Below are positions 12,401-27,400 of a stretch of DNA of 64,000 bases, piece after piece. Under the pieces are notes generated by a model. That model had not been told where the DNA came from, made no database searches, and saw only the letters and a list, made by a program, of their open reading frames with translations. Position 1 is the stretch's first letter; each line of letters starts with the position of its first letter. This DNA is from Diabrotica undecimpunctata (taxonomy: Eukaryota; Arthropoda; Insecta; Coleoptera; Chrysomelidae), in contig NC_092806.1 in assembly GCF_040954645.1 (NCBI RefSeq), forward strand, positions 31,707,591-31,771,590, in the 5' to 3' direction. The translations under genes were made by a program, and so were the position numbers.

Positions 12401-15400
12401 AAAATGAAGAAGAAAAGTAAATAAAACAAAATCAATTCAACTAACATTTACCAACTGCCACAACACATGCCCACCTGTACGAATGGACAATTCAAGAAGA
12501 TCAATAGTAACAGACGCTAGTTGCCTTGACCTTCATCTTGATCAACATCTCACTTAGAAGAAACATATCCAGACCAAAAGAAGACAGCTTGACTTAAAAT
12601 TCTGGCAAATATATTGGTTCCTTGGATGTAAATTAAAACTCAACATCCAAAACAAAATTCTTCTATACAAAGCCATACTCAAACCTATCTGGTACTACGA
12701 ACTACGCATATAGGACTGTGCAAAGCCAACGTCACTGAATATCATCCAAAGGTTTCAGTCTAAAGTGCTTAGATCGATAGTGAATTCTTCTATACAAAGC
12801 CATACTCAAACCTATCTGGTACTACGAACTACGCATATAGGACTGTGCAAAGCCAACGTCTCTGAATATCATCCAAAGATTTTAGTCTAAAGTGCTTAGA
12901 TCGATAGTGAATGCACCATATTACGTGAGTAATCAAACCTTTCACTACGACTTAAGGAATCCTTTCATCAGTGAAGAAATCCATTGAGCCACAGAGTCAC
13001 AAAACGAACGTATTATTTAACATGAAAATGAGCTATTATAGTAAGGGAATTATTTAACAATGGTCCAGCTACAAGGAGACTAGATAGAGCCTGGCCTTAA
13101 GACCCTATTTCAAAACTAAACCAAAATAGAATAAGGTGGGACATCATTGGAAGTCTCTTATTTACGCACAAAACCAGTAACATATTTACTTAATACTATG
13201 TAATAATGTAGATTGTAAATAAACATACTTTAAAAAAAAATAAACCAAAGATTAATAAAAGGTTACTGAAAGTCACAAATCAGCTAAACAATATTATACA
13301 GATGTACCTATCTGTTAAAACGTGTTCACACATGACGACTAAGTCAGTTTTTTATGTGTCCTGTAAAATTTATAGTTAAATGATTACTCTTTACTCCGTC
13401 GATATTTTGATCGAATGGTCGAATGTTTACGAATTATTTTATAAATTTTATAGTTTTAACTGTAAATTTAGTTATACTGAATTATCTTACGTATATCCTT
13501 GGATTTAGCTAATGCTGATATCTGCGGAGAAGGATCTGACCCTATGGACAAGATGCATATTAACGGACTTCTAGGTTCGGATTCACTCCAGGTAACCTCC
13601 AGATCAAGTATACATGGCTCTCCATATTCGGGCCCAAGAGAATCTAAAAATTAAAGTTATTTATATTAAAATTAATTTCGTATTTAAAAAATTAAAAGTG
13701 TGTAGTATAGGGTGAAAACAAACAATTTAGGCCAGTAAGAAAAATATTTAATAATATGTACTTAAAACATTGTTATAAATCATTATTTATTGTACGAGTT
13801 TCTCGATCCAAAACAATAAATTATATTACTGTCAAACTACGATATTAATTCAGGTTGAGCAAAAGCACACATCAAAATAAAGAGAAAGCGGAGAAAATCG
13901 TTATCAGCCAGAAGAGACATAGTGGAGAACTCACAGCTGAAGCCAGTCAAAGATCAACTATATTATTTCCAGAGATTTTTGGCGTAGCGTATTCATTAGG
14001 AGAGAAGTGCCTCAATTCCCGACTGATAAAGATAAGTGTCCAAGAAAAGGACAATCGACAAAAACAACGGGCATTTTTTTAATGTAAGTAAATTTCATCG
14101 AGTTCTATGGAGAGGGCGTCACGTGATTAAAAACGACCCAATATGGCCGAAGCCATATTGTTATGATCATTGTGTCAGATCGTGTATGATGGTTTACGTT
14201 CGTTGTTTTTAGAATATTTTTCAGTTTTAATATTTTATAGTAGGTAACTGTAATATTATATTGTGATAGAGTATAATAATGGTTTCCTGTTCTCAACGTA
14301 GTTGCAGTAGCAGAAGCAATATTCTTCTAACCATAAAAAATCTTCAGGAATAAAGTCTTATAGGTTAGTATACAAATATGTAGACAAATGTATGTTAATA
14401 CTTTATATTGGGTACAAATTAGTTACAATACATTTTTTATAATACATTTTATTTTAAATTAAATTGTATAACTTTGTGTTTTTTAAAAAGTTTAATACTT
14501 TTTCATAGTAGCTGCTGTTTGAGATAAGTATGTCTTTTAGGTTTTTACCAGGATTGTATTTTCTTCTGGCCGCTAGGTAGTGTTGACAGTCAAGAAGTAC
14601 ATGTGTTACGGAAGTCGTGGTGTTGCAGTACTGGCACAAAATCTGATTACTGGAATTGATTAGGTGTCCATGTGTAAGGCGTGTGTGCCCTATTCTCAAT
14701 CTTCAAATGATAGATTTGTCCTTTCTTTTAATTGATGGGAGTTGGTGGTAGATAATGTTTGGTTGTAGAACGCTTCACTTGGTATTGCTTCTTTTCCAAT
14801 GATCATTCCAAAGGTCCATTATTTTATGTTTGAGTGTTCTTTTTGGATCTGATGATGTTTGTTGTTACGTTTAGAGAACATACTTGTTTTGCTGCTTGAT
14901 CGGCTTTTTCGTTACTTGGAATACCAACGTGTAATATGACCCACAAAAAGTTGGAAAAATAGCAATTAAAACTTCCACTTTCAATAAAATAGAAGTAATA
15001 AATACACAAAATATAAAGATACTAATAAATAATTTCTAAGCTTTTTATAATATTTTTGAGTCCGGTAATCACTTGATCAGAGATACTACCGACTCCAGTT
15101 TAGTGATTTATCGTCTTATAATAATAAATTGCCTTTAACGAAGGACATCATCATCATCATATAACGGGGGTCCTACGGCGATTGCCGTTTCCCGCATTTC
15201 AGCCTCCATCTTTTCCTATCTCTCCAATCTCCCTCTTCTAAGCCTCTAGATTGCATTGTTTTTGTAATTTCTCTTCTCCAGGAATTTGGTAGTCTTCCCC
15301 TTTTCCTTCTTTCTGGCGGAACATACATTAAGGCTTTCTTTTGACGAAGGACAATTGATAATATAAGTACCGTGATAAAAATCCAAAAATAATAATTGTT

Positions 15401-18400
15401 AATAATATTTACTGTATAATTATATATCTATGTATTTTTGTTTTATTTATAAGTAATTGTATAGAATTGTCATTTAACAGGGAAGTGATCACTGCTCCTA
15501 TATTATGTGTTCCCAAGGTTTCATAATTATTCATATTTAGGTAAATTCTAAAATCATTTTTAATTAAACTTTAACATAATCAAATTCTGAGATATTTTTT
15601 TCGTGCTATTTTTGAGAGTACACAAATATCTTAAATCTTAAATTCTAATATTAAATATGGTAACATATTTTTTTTATTTTTATACAGTATTTCGATTATG
15701 ATATTTGGCGGATATTAATTGTGGTTTTTTTTAATAATAACTTTTCTAACTTTGTTAATTGAACTAATTTTTGGTAAAGTATGTAACGAATTTTGTACAG
15801 CGTTCTGTTGATTTGAAGTTATCAAATACATAAGTTGTAAAACGAACGTATTTCTTTTATACCGTATATTCATGTTACCCCTTAAAACATTATTTATAAT
15901 ATTACCCTTTCAGGTACAACCTGTTCTTTGATTGTATTAATTTATCTTTATATATTATGTATATATGTCGTATTGTTATGGTTTACCGCGGGATATAATT
16001 ACTCTTTCCTACTCTTTTTGTTCCCGTCTAGTAACCATCTGTATCTTTTTCGTATTAGTTTTGCCTTAATTTTTTCCGTTCTCGTCACTTTGTATCTTTC
16101 CCGTTATTGCTCTTATATAATTTTCTATCCATTTTCGTATTTACTAGGTTTCCCTATTCCTTCAAAAATAGGGCGGTGTCCAAAAGTTTCTTCTCCTACG
16201 TGTATTTACCTAACTCGCGAATCTCTTGCAGTAGAGCTCTGTAGGACCCCGACCAACACATATCTACTAGACAGAATCCCAGACCGTAGTACCCTTATTT
16301 GTGCCGTATTGCCAATGATCAGAGCAATTTTCATCTTCCATTAGGCACACTTCTCCCCACAGCCCAACAGTGGCATTTATTACGCTACACTTTTATTCAT
16401 TGAGCATATTGTGTTGCTACGTTTTAATAAATGTATTTCCTACATTTTTTATACTCGTGTAGTGAGTGAATTTAGTATAAATCGCATTATTTTTTAATAG
16501 CTACCCAATGGCAACCTTTTTAATTTTGATTGAAAAAACCATAGTTTATTAAAAAATTGTTGCCTTTTTTTAGGTTGTCTAAATCTTCTGAATAACTATG
16601 CATAATTGTATAGTACTTTTAACCTTTGTATTATCTCTGGGTACGCCTGGACCAGTAGTAAAATTTAATGTTTATATATTTATTATATCGTAAATTTGAG
16701 ACGTGATGTTTCATGATATCCTTAAGATAAAGTTTATATACAATTTAACGTATGTGCGTTTTCAAATATCAGTTTGGTTTTCATTGAAATGAAAGAAATA
16801 CATCTGTTGCTTATGGGTCCACCTGCACCCAGAAGTGTTTCCAAATGTACGTGATGTTTGTTTTGTTTATTTTTCTGAGAAGGGTGATTAGATTTTATGA
16901 TTTTCGGAAGCGTTTGTCGAGTATCTTTAGTGTTGTACCAGACTTGATCGCTTGAAGTTTAGAGTTGAGAGTGTGGTGAACATACAATCATTTGTGAAAA
17001 ACAGAATAATAAGCGCTTGCTGAAAAATGAGCTCCAGAAGAGGACTCACGGAAAAGGAATTTCGAAAAATCCTTGAAGAAGACTCAGAAATGAAGATGAA
17101 TCTAACAATTAAGAAACCGTCACTAGTGATGAAGAGTTAGTAGATGAAGAATTTTCTGAAAAAGATCATGTATTTACGGTTGATGATAACAAAGATGAAA
17201 GTGAAAATTCGGAATAGGAATAGAAGTTCCTGAACAAGAAGATTTACAATATACTGCTCGCGATGGGACAGTTTGGAACAAATATCCACCACCTCTGTCA
17301 CGTGTAAGGTAAGTGGTGGCTCAAGTGCTACACATATTTTCTTACTAAATTTGTGGGTTTTACTAATTGCGTTGTATATTGTTTAGATCTATTAATATAA
17401 TAAATCCTGTGCCAGTTCCCACCAGATATGCCACTCAACGAATTACCGGTGAACCTATATCTTCAATGAGATTGTTTTTCAATGATGAAATGCTCAATTT
17501 ACTCTTAGTGGAAAATAACAGAGAACGTGGTCGCATATGTAATGAAAAAATGTTATCTGTAAAAGAAATATCACTGGAAGAGTTAAAAGCTTTTATAGGT
17601 AAATACTTTCATTACAGTTATAAAATAAATTAACTTGAAATTTTGCATTTTTATTTAAGGTTTACTTCTTCTGGCCGGTGTTCATAAAGGTGCCGAAGAA
17701 TCTCTGCAGGAACTTTGGAGCAATTCTGATGGTAGGCCCATTTTTAGAGCTACTATGTCTCTGAAACGATTTTGTAACATCAGCCGCTTTTTGTGATTTG
17801 CGATTTGATAATAAAGAGTATAGACCGATTCGACGGAGGCACGACAAGTTAGCTCCAATTAGAAGTTTTTTTGATTTATATGTAGCAGAACTTCCCAAAA
17901 TGTTTGTTTGTTCCATATGAAAGCCACACTGTCGACGAACAACTTGTACCATTTAGAAGTAATTGTCCCTTCAAACCACGTGGGAAATATGGAATTAAAT
18001 TATGGCTTTTATCTGATGTCAAAACTGCGTATGTGTATTGTGCAGAAGTGTATACAGGAAAAGCAGAAACTTAGTCCCGTAACGTATATCAGGGCAGAAA
18101 TGTGGTTTATGTTTTTGCCTGCGTTTCGAGCGTACTATCATCATATTTCTGACTTGGTGTACTACTTGTTGTAATTCGTCATAAAATGTTTTACTTATTA
18201 TTTGAGACTTTTTGTTTTCTCGATTGTATATTACAACGATGTTCAGGTCTTTCTTCTTAATTTTTATCTTTATTGTTACAATCCTTGCTGATACATCTTA
18301 TTTGCCCCTGTTTCTTTTGTTACTCCAGTGTAGATTAGTATATATTCGCCTAATTTTGATTGTCATTTTCCTTTCCTTTTGTTTCCTATAGTTTTTTCTT

Positions 18401-21400
18401 GATCTCTTATGTTGAATGATCAAATTTTTTATGTGGTAACTCTTATCTGAATTTTCTGGGCAACCCTTATTTCCTGCCGTGGTCGTCTTGACATTATAAA
18501 TCCGGTTCCGAGGCTTTCAATTGTTTCTTTGAACAGTATTTGATTTTATGATTGGTAGGTTGCTAACCTTGCCAATCATCCTACACAATTTATCTGGGCT
18601 TGGGTCCGGCTGTTTCGGTTAATTTCAACAACTAAATTTAAATTTTGTTTACCGATTTAATTAGTTTTGTAGAATTTTTTACTTTATTTATCACACCCAT
18701 ATAATTAGGAAATTTGTTTATTTATTATTTAATATACTCACTTTTCTTCCCAGAAAAGAGTTCCAAAATGTTAAAAAATCCTAATATCTAAATGATCTCT
18801 AATATACTTTATGATAAATATTATTTCATGGTGCAATACACATTACTATTAAAAATTACCATTAAAAAACGCTAGTAGATACTTTATTACAGTAATTCCA
18901 TACATAGAGGGATCCTCAATTTAAAAAATAAACAAGGTTATCATCATTTGTAAAAAAATGCACATAAACAAATATTTGAATCTATGATAACGTTGTTTAA
19001 TATGCAAATATGTTGTACAAACCTAACTAACCTATACCAAAACAAAGTACACGATAAACCAAAACAATGTATACAATAATTTACCAAACAAACAATATCA
19101 TTCGAATAAAAAATACATATGTTTTTAAAGGTAAACGGTCCTTAGTGTATTTTTTTATTTATAATTTGGGAAAAAATTTACCATAAATAAAACACGCTGC
19201 TTCTTCTTTTACCATTTTAAATGTTCGATATACTTACTTTGAAAATTTTAATCCTTTATAAAAAGGTATATTTATTTAAACCTTTTTATAATACTCTGTA
19301 ACGTTATAAACGTCACATCTTTATTAATTTATATTTAAATAATTATTTTATTTTAATTTCATTATTAATTTATTAATTCCTGCCTTCAGATTCGTTTTTA
19401 CTATTTTTTCTTCAAAAAGTAGTTGGCGCCTTCTGTCTTTCTTTTCTCTCTCGTTCTGTCCCGTAGAATAAATATTCACCCTCCCTCTTTCTGTCCGGTA
19501 GACTACATATTCTGTTCTATATTGACAGAAAAGCTAATTCCATCATATAGGAACATCTTATGTCATCTGTGCTAATTTTATTTCAGTCTCCCACTTACAT
19601 TCTGGCAATAAACTTTTCTAACGTAGTGAGAATATAATTTTCTGGCTGTTTTTAAAATTTATAACACAAGGTAAGAATTGTAATAAGCTTTTATGGTCTG
19701 CAACATTCTTTTGAGGTGAGTACTTTCATTGTAATCTTTATTCTATAATTTTGACAGCAATTTCAATATTCGTAGCCTCACTTCTTTCGAAAGCACATTT
19801 TTTGATTATATGCATGTAGAGATCTGAACAGAATTGCACTAAGTAATAATAATTATATTTCATTTTACTCTTGCCATCCGGTATTCGTTTAATTGTAATT
19901 TTGTAAAACGGCAAGGAAATTAAACCCTTTTTGATGTGTCACTAATACAAGCTGTTCCTTATATTTAAGTTTATTGACGATTCTATTAACCATATTCAAG
20001 AATTAATTAACTATATTCACGGTTTATGGGCCGTATTATGAAAATTTATTGACCATTGGAGGACCTAACCACTTAATTGAAAGGCTACACTCACATGGTA
20101 TAACTGCAGTTCTCCGGAGGACCTAACGTCTAATTGGGAGGCCACACAAACAGTCCATTGATGTCATCGATGCCATAAGTATCATCCCCACTAATTCATT
20201 GTTAAACATTGGCAGGGTTGATTGTTTTTTATTTTTTTTTTTTTTAATAAATATGATTAGTTAAAAATTGTGTTATTTGCTATCAGCTAAGGGTTCAGGT
20301 TTAATTCCTAGTTTAAGACAAGACGAACTCATACTTGAGATACTGAGCTAAACGGAGCATAGACGATTAGCTCCCATGGTTGATTGAGGTATTATTTTTA
20401 TAATAGTACTTCAATTCTCTTTGGTAGTCTTATCGTTACAACTCCAGTCGTCAGAGAGAAAATGCCACTGAACCTCTAAAAATCATATGGACATCTGAAT
20501 TTTGCTGATAATGTCAATTTTGGGACTCCAAAAAAGATATCTAAACTCCCCCCTCCCTTCCCGGGAAAGGGAAAAAACGAAATTTATCAGAAATAAACAT
20601 ATCGTACATATTTCTGATAAATAATAAAGGTAAACTTATAAGATTATAAATAAAAAAATGAAGCTAAGATAATTAGACAATTAGAACTTTTTTTGTAGAA
20701 TGAACCGTTTTCTCAGAAACAAACTTTAAAGTTACCGGCGATTTTGAATGTCAGTTACGCTCACGAAAATAATTTTAAACAAAATTTGTATCAACTTGAC
20801 GATAAAAATACCTACTAAATGCTGAATTTAAACTTTTAGATTGCAAATGATCTAAAACATTTTCTTTTTGGTGGCACATTTATGTTTTTCAAAACAACAA
20901 AATTTCAGCTATAAATTCTACCCAAAACTGCCTTTATAAAGGTAATTCTTATGATTTACGATTGTGTGTACTGTAAAAGTTTAAATTCTGCTACTTTTCA
21001 AAACTCCTTATAAGGAGTGGTTTTGAGGATAAGCTGGGGGTAGGAGTGGTAAACTTTTGCATCTCTTTTGAGGTCCCAAAATTGTCATTCTCGACAAAAT
21101 TCAGCTTGTTCTTCTGATTTTTAGAGGTCATATCTCTGACAACTAACTGGACTATAAAGGATTTTTTAATAAAATTTCTGTGAATTATGGTATGCAGCCG
21201 ACTACATAAAATTGATTTTACTTGTGGATTCCATTTCATTAGGTTTTGAAGCAAAGAAATTCTTCATCTCCCTGATTCTTTTTTTCCATACACTTTATCC
21301 TGAAAAACAAGTTGCAACAAGCGAAATCTTCAGTCATTTCTCATAAAACCGGCAAATATTCTATGAATATATGGGCTATGTATGAATAAGCCTGCATCTC

Positions 21401-24400
21401 TTTTCCATTCTACGTACAATTTTATCATTAGTCAGTCTCTGTCCACCCATGATTATACTAAGTCTGTAACACCATATCTTGACGATACAGAGCTTGGAAT
21501 CCATCCAAGCCTTTACTTAACAATAATGTAGAAAAAACGTGACATCTGTTGATACAGACTTTGGTTGTGAGTGGTAAATAATAACTTCTAAAGATAGACT
21601 TCATATTTATGAATGCTGATTCGGCCTTCTCCATGAATACTTTAATTTTGATGAAGTGGTCTTATTGTTGCTCTAAATAGTTGGTAGTCATGTTGGTACC
21701 AAATATGTGTAGCTATCGACCTTGACAATAAGTCGTTGGTTAACCAAAATTTAGTATTTGGTGCTGACTACAATCTATTTTGTTTTTTTTTTATTGTAGT
21801 AAGATCCAGTCCATATTCTTTACTAATATTTAATATGCGTGGCATTATTTTTTTTAAATACTCTCTCTCTCTCTGTAAACTGCTCAACTATCTGTAAAAG
21901 CTACTGCATTGTCAGCATATCTAATGTAATTTGAATATTTAGATGCACTCCGTTAAATATTATGGTTTTCTACTGTTATTTCAGAGCTTGTGGGAAATAT
22001 TATTCAGAATATTTGTCAACCAGTCATCTACTTTATTGTTGGCAGTTTGGTTAAAGTAGATAATATAGAGAGTTTAGTTCTTTATTATCGAAGTTCGCTT
22101 CTTTTTGATATTTAAGAGCTTATCATGTTTTACTTTAATAAATCCATTCCTGTAGTCGACAAAACAATACGTCGCAGTTGATGTCTTTGCATCATAGGCA
22201 AAAAAGAGATACATTTTATTGCTCTAGTCACAGTGGAGTTTCCCTCCTAAATGTAACGTACCTATACAATATTCTCCTCTATATTACCTCACCGTGTGGT
22301 AGATTATCTTTTTCTTCTTTACGTGTCATCTCCGCGACGAAGGTTGGCAATCATCACTGCTATTCCAACTTTGACACTACAGCCCGAAAGAGTTCAGTTA
22401 AGCTGCATTCAAACCATTCTGAGATTTCTCAGCCAGGACATTCTTTTTCTACCTATGCTGCGCTTTCCTTGAATCTTTCTCTGCATAGTTAGTTTTAGGA
22501 ATTCATATCTGGCACCACGTGTTATATGACCCAAATTTTGTAGTTTTCTTATTTTGATGGAATCCAGTATCTCCCTGCTGTTCTCTATTCAAATTCTTCC
22601 AATTTATTGAGACATTGTTTATTTAGAGTCCATGTCTCTACACCATACAAAAAGAACAGAAAATACATAACACTTTGTACTCGTTTTCTAAGATTTAGGC
22701 TGAGGTCTCTACAACATAACATTTGTTTCATATTATTGAATGAACTTCTAGTCTTTTCTATGCTAACTCTAATTTCTTTGGTATAATCGCTTGTTTCATT
22801 AGTGTTTGCCTCTAAATGGTCATAATTCTGAACTCGTTCTATAGTCTTATTATTTACGTGTAGATTGATGTATCTAATTTTTTTTTGTTTAACCATGAAT
22901 TTTGTTTTCTTTATGTTTAGTGACAGACCAAATTCTTCACTTGCTGCAACAACCTTTTCTAAAATTCTTTGTAGATCTGTGATATTGTCTGCTATTAGTA
23001 TTGTAAAATCAGCATATCTAATTTCATGTAGGAGTAGGCCATTTGTTTTTATGCCTGCTACTTCATCTTCTAATGATTTTTTAAATATTTCCTCTAAGTA
23101 CGCATTAAACAGTGATGTCGACAAGACACAGCCATGTCTAACACCTCTTTTGATTTTTATTTTATTAGTTTTTAAATTATTTATTCTCATAACAGCTTCT
23201 TGTTTATAGTATAGATTATTTATTGTTCTTATATCCCGTGTGTCGATGTTCTTTGTTCTCAGTAGTTTTATTAACGGATTATGTCACTGTATCGAATGCC
23301 TTGTTCTAATCTAGAATGCAGACATAGATGTCCTAGTTAACATCTAAACATCTCTGTATTAGCACATTTACTGCAGATAATGCTTCTCTGGTTCCTGGTA
23401 CCTGGTCTGGTACAGGTATTATTTCTGGCCAAGTCTACTCAACTAAATATTCATTATCTATTTTGTCTCATTTGTCATTAAACAGCTGTTCTATATAGTT
23501 TGCCCATACCATCAATTTGTTTTCTGTATCCATCACTGTGTCTGTCTTCCTTTTCATTAACTAGTATATTTTGTTTGTATTCTGGCCTTCTAGTTAATTC
23601 TTTTATTTTCCTGTGTAAATTAAATCTGTCTTGTTTATTTTGTAGAATTTCATGACATTTTTCTGCTAACCAATTTTCTTTTGCTATTTGAATTTGTCGC
23701 CATATGTCGTTTTGTGTTTGCTGGTACAATGATTTATTTTTGTCCTCATATATTTTTTTTTGTTCATAAAATTTAGTATTTCGTCCGTCATCCAATCTTT
23801 TTTCTTTTCGTTGGTTTTGCGTAGATACTTTTTTGAAGGTTCTATTAAGTCATCCTTTATTTTTTCCCAGTGTTTGTTGATGTTTTATTCATTGCATTTT
23901 CCTTCAATCTGTACGGTGTTTAGACGTTCATTTATTTTTTCTTTGATATTTTCTTTAATTTCTGGATCTCTTGGTGCATTTATATCAGTTCTTTCTTCTT
24001 TTGCTCTCTTCTCTATTCTTTTCATTTTAATTTTCATATTTGCTGCTAAAAGATTAGTAGTAGATGCTATATCTGCTCCAAGTTGTGTTGTGACTGCAGT
24101 AATACTATTCCGATATCTTTCTTTGATCATTATGTAATCTATTTGATTTTTCATTATCTGATGTTTATTATCTCTTGGTGATTTCCTCATGTACAAACGT
24201 CTATTAGGTAATTCAAAGAACGTGTTTATAACAGTCATATTATTATCTTGGCAGAATTGTATCAACCTATCTCTTCTTTGATTTCTATTACCTAATCCAA
24301 AATTTCCCACTACATTGCTTGTTTCTACCCTTTCCAATTTTGGCGTTCAGGTCACCCATTATTATTGTGACGTCACGTGCTTTGGTAGTTCTCAATACCT

Positions 24401-27400
24401 ACTCCAATGGTACCCTATGTAAAACGGATAATAGTCCAAGCTATAGGGACAAAGTGATTTTAAGCAATAATTAGTGATTTTTTTAAACCAGTACATCGTT
24501 ATAAAGGACAATTCTTGGCGTAATCTACAAATGCGTGCAACTCCAATTTGTTGGTTAAATTTTTTTTCCATAGCTAATGTTAAAGTGTTGCTATAACAAC
24601 TGTTTTGAGTAGATAAAGTATCACTTTAACCGCAAGGGTAGATAAAGTAACACTTTAACAGAAAGAGTAGATAAAATGTTTTAACTTTTTTTTATTCAAT
24701 AAAATTTACAAATTCAAACACATTAAGGATTAAAAACAAATGAAATTTTATAATTAACATTATTAGAAATATCTATTTTTGGAGCATCATAACTTGTACT
24801 CGTTTGCTTAAACACTTGATTCGAGGTACTGGATTGATTTGTATCCTCCACTTAGGTTTTTTAGTAAGGTTAACTTGCTGAATTTAGAAATGTCACAATT
24901 TTCATTCACCAACAACGTTAGCTTCAGCATCGAATAATACGACCATAATGACGATGGCATCGCTTTCTTCGACTTTTCAGAAAAATACGCCAGAAGTATT
25001 TTTTTACTCACGCCATTGATATTCTTAATGCTTTTCCACTTTTTAAAAGGCTGGTATTCTTTCTCATACATCATCCTAGATTTTTGTAGCAACAATAAAC
25101 TTTCTGCTTCCAAGGCTGCATTTGCTACATCCGATGGCAGGTTTTCCTTTTCTTGTGTCAATTCTTTTCCGTCCATTTTGTATTTATTCACTTTGTACAC
25201 AAAACTCAACAATACTCTCCAACAAAAACCAAAACGTAACATTTGTTTGACATTTGTTGACAAAGTAATTCATATCCCTAGCAACGGAGCAACACAATTG
25301 CGATTTTTGTGCTAAAAATTACAATTTTCTTTGAAATTCTATTTTTCACCTGAACTTGAAGTCTTGCTATAGAAAAAAATGTTGTATTGCACACGACGAT
25401 AAAATCGCATTATCTTCTCGAGCATAATTAGCGTCTCGACTGACGTCTCGACGCTAAAAACCGCTCTCGAAAATAAAGTACAATTTTATTGTCTTGTACA
25501 ATAAATAACTATTATGACACTTTTAAGATGCAAAAAAGGTATCTTTTCTTGATTTTGAGCTAAATTTGAGCTGTGATAAATTAAATTTGACCCAATAGTT
25601 GATGTAAAATTAACGATTGAAGGTTCAAAAAAATGTAAATCGAACAAAATCGAAAAGAAGTAGAGAACAGGAAATATCAAGTAAGACGTAATAATCTAAA
25701 AGAATATTAAAAAATGTTTAAAAAATAAATAAAAAGAATAAATTCAAATTGTTTCCTTAAAATTCCTTTGACTATTTTATCCTAATAAAATATTCATAAT
25801 TTTTATACCCATAATATACTTCCTGGCTTGAGATAAAGTTCTATCTGGACTCCACGATCTTATCAGTAGTAGCTTTCTGAAAACGTCAAGACTTTTTTGA
25901 TATCCACAAGGAATATCTTCTTCTTCCGGTTTTTCTTTTTCATACCACATGCGCCATTCTTTTTCATTTGTTTCAATCTAAAAAGCATAATAGCAATAAA
26001 AAGCAAATACACAGAGTGCTTGAAATATGAAGCTTACAGCTAAATGATTTACATACTTCTTGGTAGTATTTACGTTGTTGTCAGATTTTCCATTTTTCTC
26101 GAAATATAATGAACTCTGTTATTTCTAATATTACCCCGTATATTTTTTCTTTTCAACATTTTTAAAATAAGTATACTAAATATTTGTCATGTATTATTTT
26201 CTATACCTAAATGCCATAATTTCGGAGCTATACCTAAATTCATATTAAGTTAAAAAAATAATACATTAAAAAGTTTATGATCGAGTAAATTCGTTTAATT
26301 TTAATAATCTTTAAAATTTATGATCCAACGTAAATCAAACAACAAGCTTTACTTTTATATATTAGTACAAAAGTTTAATCATTAGCAAAAAAAAGCAGAA
26401 CTGGTGCGATAAAAGGTTTATCTAAATCATGGCACAGAAAAGCTGCAACAACTAAAGATGTATCTTTAGATATTTTTTTCATGTTAAATGGAAGTTTATA
26501 GTTACGTGTTAACCAGATAGGAAACTTTAGAAAACAAAAAATAAAGGCGTTTACTGCAAATGCTCAAAATCTTGTCCATTTAGTCAACATAATAAGTCAT
26601 GTGATCTTCGCAATACATTTTGCAATGTGCTTGACTACACAATTCTTCTAGTTTCTACGCTAATTCTATTTATAAATGGTTTGTATAGGTAAATCATAGA
26701 AAATAGTCTAAAGGATTCATATTTCTTAATTAAAATATTTTATTTTTCATTGTAGATTCTTCGATTAAATTATTTCCTGTCTAAACTTTATCAGATCAAT
26801 CGAATATGTAAATGCATTTCATTATCATCAACTAAATTCATTATTACATAAACATAACACACATAAATCTCAATTAAGATATATAGCAGTTCCAGCACAT
26901 CCATTTTACACGACAGCAGGCTGCTTTTTTCGTAACATCTCCTTCATCTTTATATTTGTCTTTTAGGTAAGTAAAAATTACAAGAACTAATGTTTATAGG
27001 TATGGTAAATAATATAGAAAGTAATATACTTGAAATAAAAACTTTTATTTTATTTCCAGAATAACAAGAAATCTGACATCAATGTAACCAATCATAAGAT
27101 TGACCATAATAGAAAATTCCCACAAACCAAAATTTATATGTATAAATCTTGCAAGCCATTTCCGAGATAATTGCGGCAATCCACAAAACTCACTCTATCC
27201 ATGTATACGGAAATATTTTTGAAAAAAAGGTAAAAAATAAAAGAATAATATTAATAATATAGTTGAAAATAAAATAAAAGCTATAAAATAAATATTTTAT
27301 TTGAAATTTCGATTCCCAGATCAAAAACTGTTTTTAAAATAAAATTGGTCAGTTAAACTATTAAATATCTGATTTCGTAAAAAATATTTTGACTAAGTAA

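Noticed and set aside
13855..14082. 75-codon Lys/Ser-rich ORF as a host gene
   Set aside because: No ATG start, no recognised domain, and it lies within a dynein intron without splice support.
15150..15170. (CAT)n run considered as a regulatory repeat or CRISPR-like array
   Set aside because: It is a short simple repeat at a LINE 3' end; no spacer/repeat structure exists anywhere in the window.
15928..16344. Hydrophobic 138-codon plus-strand ORF
   Set aside because: Composition follows from T-rich DNA; no domain, splice or promoter support, and it lies within a dynein intron.
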